Shown: positions 5,369 through 5,778 of the stretch, in pieces
Numbering within the stretch: position 1 is the stretch's first letter
How the letters are laid out: every line of letters starts with the position of its first letter
Assembly: GCA_021204735.1 (NCBI GenBank)
Contig: JAJPYV010000174.1
Location: 1 to 5,778, forward strand
Direction of reading: 5' to 3'
From: Prevotella sp.
Lineage (GTDB): Bacteria; Bacteroidota; Bacteroidia; Bacteroidales; Bacteroidaceae
Length of the DNA: 5,778 nucleotides
The notes under the pieces: generated by a model
The model's database searches: none
What the model saw: the letters and a program-made list of their open reading frames with translations, nothing else
What the model was told of the DNA's origin: nothing
Program-made: the position numbers and the translations under genes

Positions 5369-5778
5369 ATGAGAAATAAACTATTACTGTTAATCGGACT
5401 AATATTGTTGTTCACGATCCCCTGTGATGCCGTGTTGAAGGAAAAGAACTTGGGGAATACGCTGTCGATATTGCGCAGTGAGTTAACGACCTATCACAAG
5501 GAGCAGGAAAAACAGTCGGCTACTTTGAAGCAGCAGAATGAGTTGGTGAAAAACAGCATATTGGCGGTGCTTGCGAAGAGTAACCAGAATGCGCTGATGC
5601 TATATTCGCAGAGGCCAGATTATGTTTTTGACTTGGCATACGCCTGTCATGAGGCTACCGACCAGTTCCGTAATTTCCAGAGGAATGCGAAGCCATTCAG
5701 AAATGTGATAGACCAGATGGATGCGGAGGTGTCGAGGTATGACAGTTTGATAATCACGTTGCAGACGATGCCCACATC
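5369..5778 (+). CDS. Exported protein of unknown function, 5' part only
   Basis: This reading frame is open from the ATG at 5369 to the window end (136 codons plus two bases), so the gene is cut by the window edge. Residues 1-21 are a signal peptide (MRNK, a leucine-rich core, then IPCDA). The mature part begins VLKEKNLGNTLSILRSEL and continues as polar, mostly helical sequence rich in Lys, Glu and Gln (about 22-75), with possible coiled coil, then LMLYSQRPDYVFDLAYACHEATDQF (77-100), so it probably faces the periplasm. The start is supported by the complete signal peptide and the promoter; upstream ATGs at 5350 and 5355 run quickly into stops. I faintly recall similar N-termini on large Bacteroides membrane proteins, some labelled mechanosensitive-channel-like, but no channel domain lies in the visible part. 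It is divergent from the porin gene. Confidence 0.75.
   Translation, partial: MRNKLLLLIGLILLFTIPCDAVLKEKNLGNTLSILRSELTTYHKEQEKQSATLKQQNELVKNSILAVLAKSNQNALMLYSQRPDYVFDLAYACHEATDQFRNFQRNAKPFRNVIDQMDAEVSRYDSLIITLQTMPT

Overview
The window looks like ordinary chromosomal DNA from a Bacteroidota bacterium, most likely a Prevotella or Bacteroides relative. Four things point there. The histidine kinase and response regulator resemble RprX/RprY. The genes sit behind Bacteroidota-type -7 boxes (TAnnTTTG). The porin is of the OprO/OprP type with a Bacteroidota-style signal peptide. Most start codons have no Shine-Dalgarno sequence. Coding DNA is moderately GC-poor and the spacers are very AT-rich. The genus is an inference.

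Layout. Positions 1-109 are an extremely AT-rich upstream region ending in a promoter-like box almost touching the kinase start. Positions 110-2374 hold a two-gene operon: a membrane sensor kinase (rprX-like) and an OmpR-type response regulator (rprY-like), 6 bases apart. A hairpin at 2399-2432 separates it from a convergent small membrane-protein gene on the minus strand (2432-2641, ATG start). The spacer 2642-2830 carries divergent promoter boxes for that small gene and for the ribosomal-protein operon rpsF-rpsR-rplI (2831-4020). A strong bidirectional terminator (4046-4077) is shared with a convergent OprO/P-family porin gene on the minus strand (4105-5142). A 226-base divergent spacer with two promoters follows, then the 5' part of an exported protein of unknown function (5369 to the window end).

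How the genes relate. The kinase and regulator form one signalling unit. bS6 and bS18 bind each other on the 30S platform, and bL9 belongs to the 50S. The porin and the last gene are envelope proteins transcribed divergently, and nothing in the sequence ties them to the signalling pair.

I see no mobile element, CRISPR array, RNA gene or clearly new system. The most interesting signal is a pair of strong Shine-Dalgarno motifs at identical spacing before rpsR and rplI. Bacteroidota ribosomes normally hide the anti-SD, and they do so in a pocket built partly from bS6 and bS18 themselves. Secondary points are a repeat-built acidic tail on bL9 and a possibly leaderless kinase mRNA.
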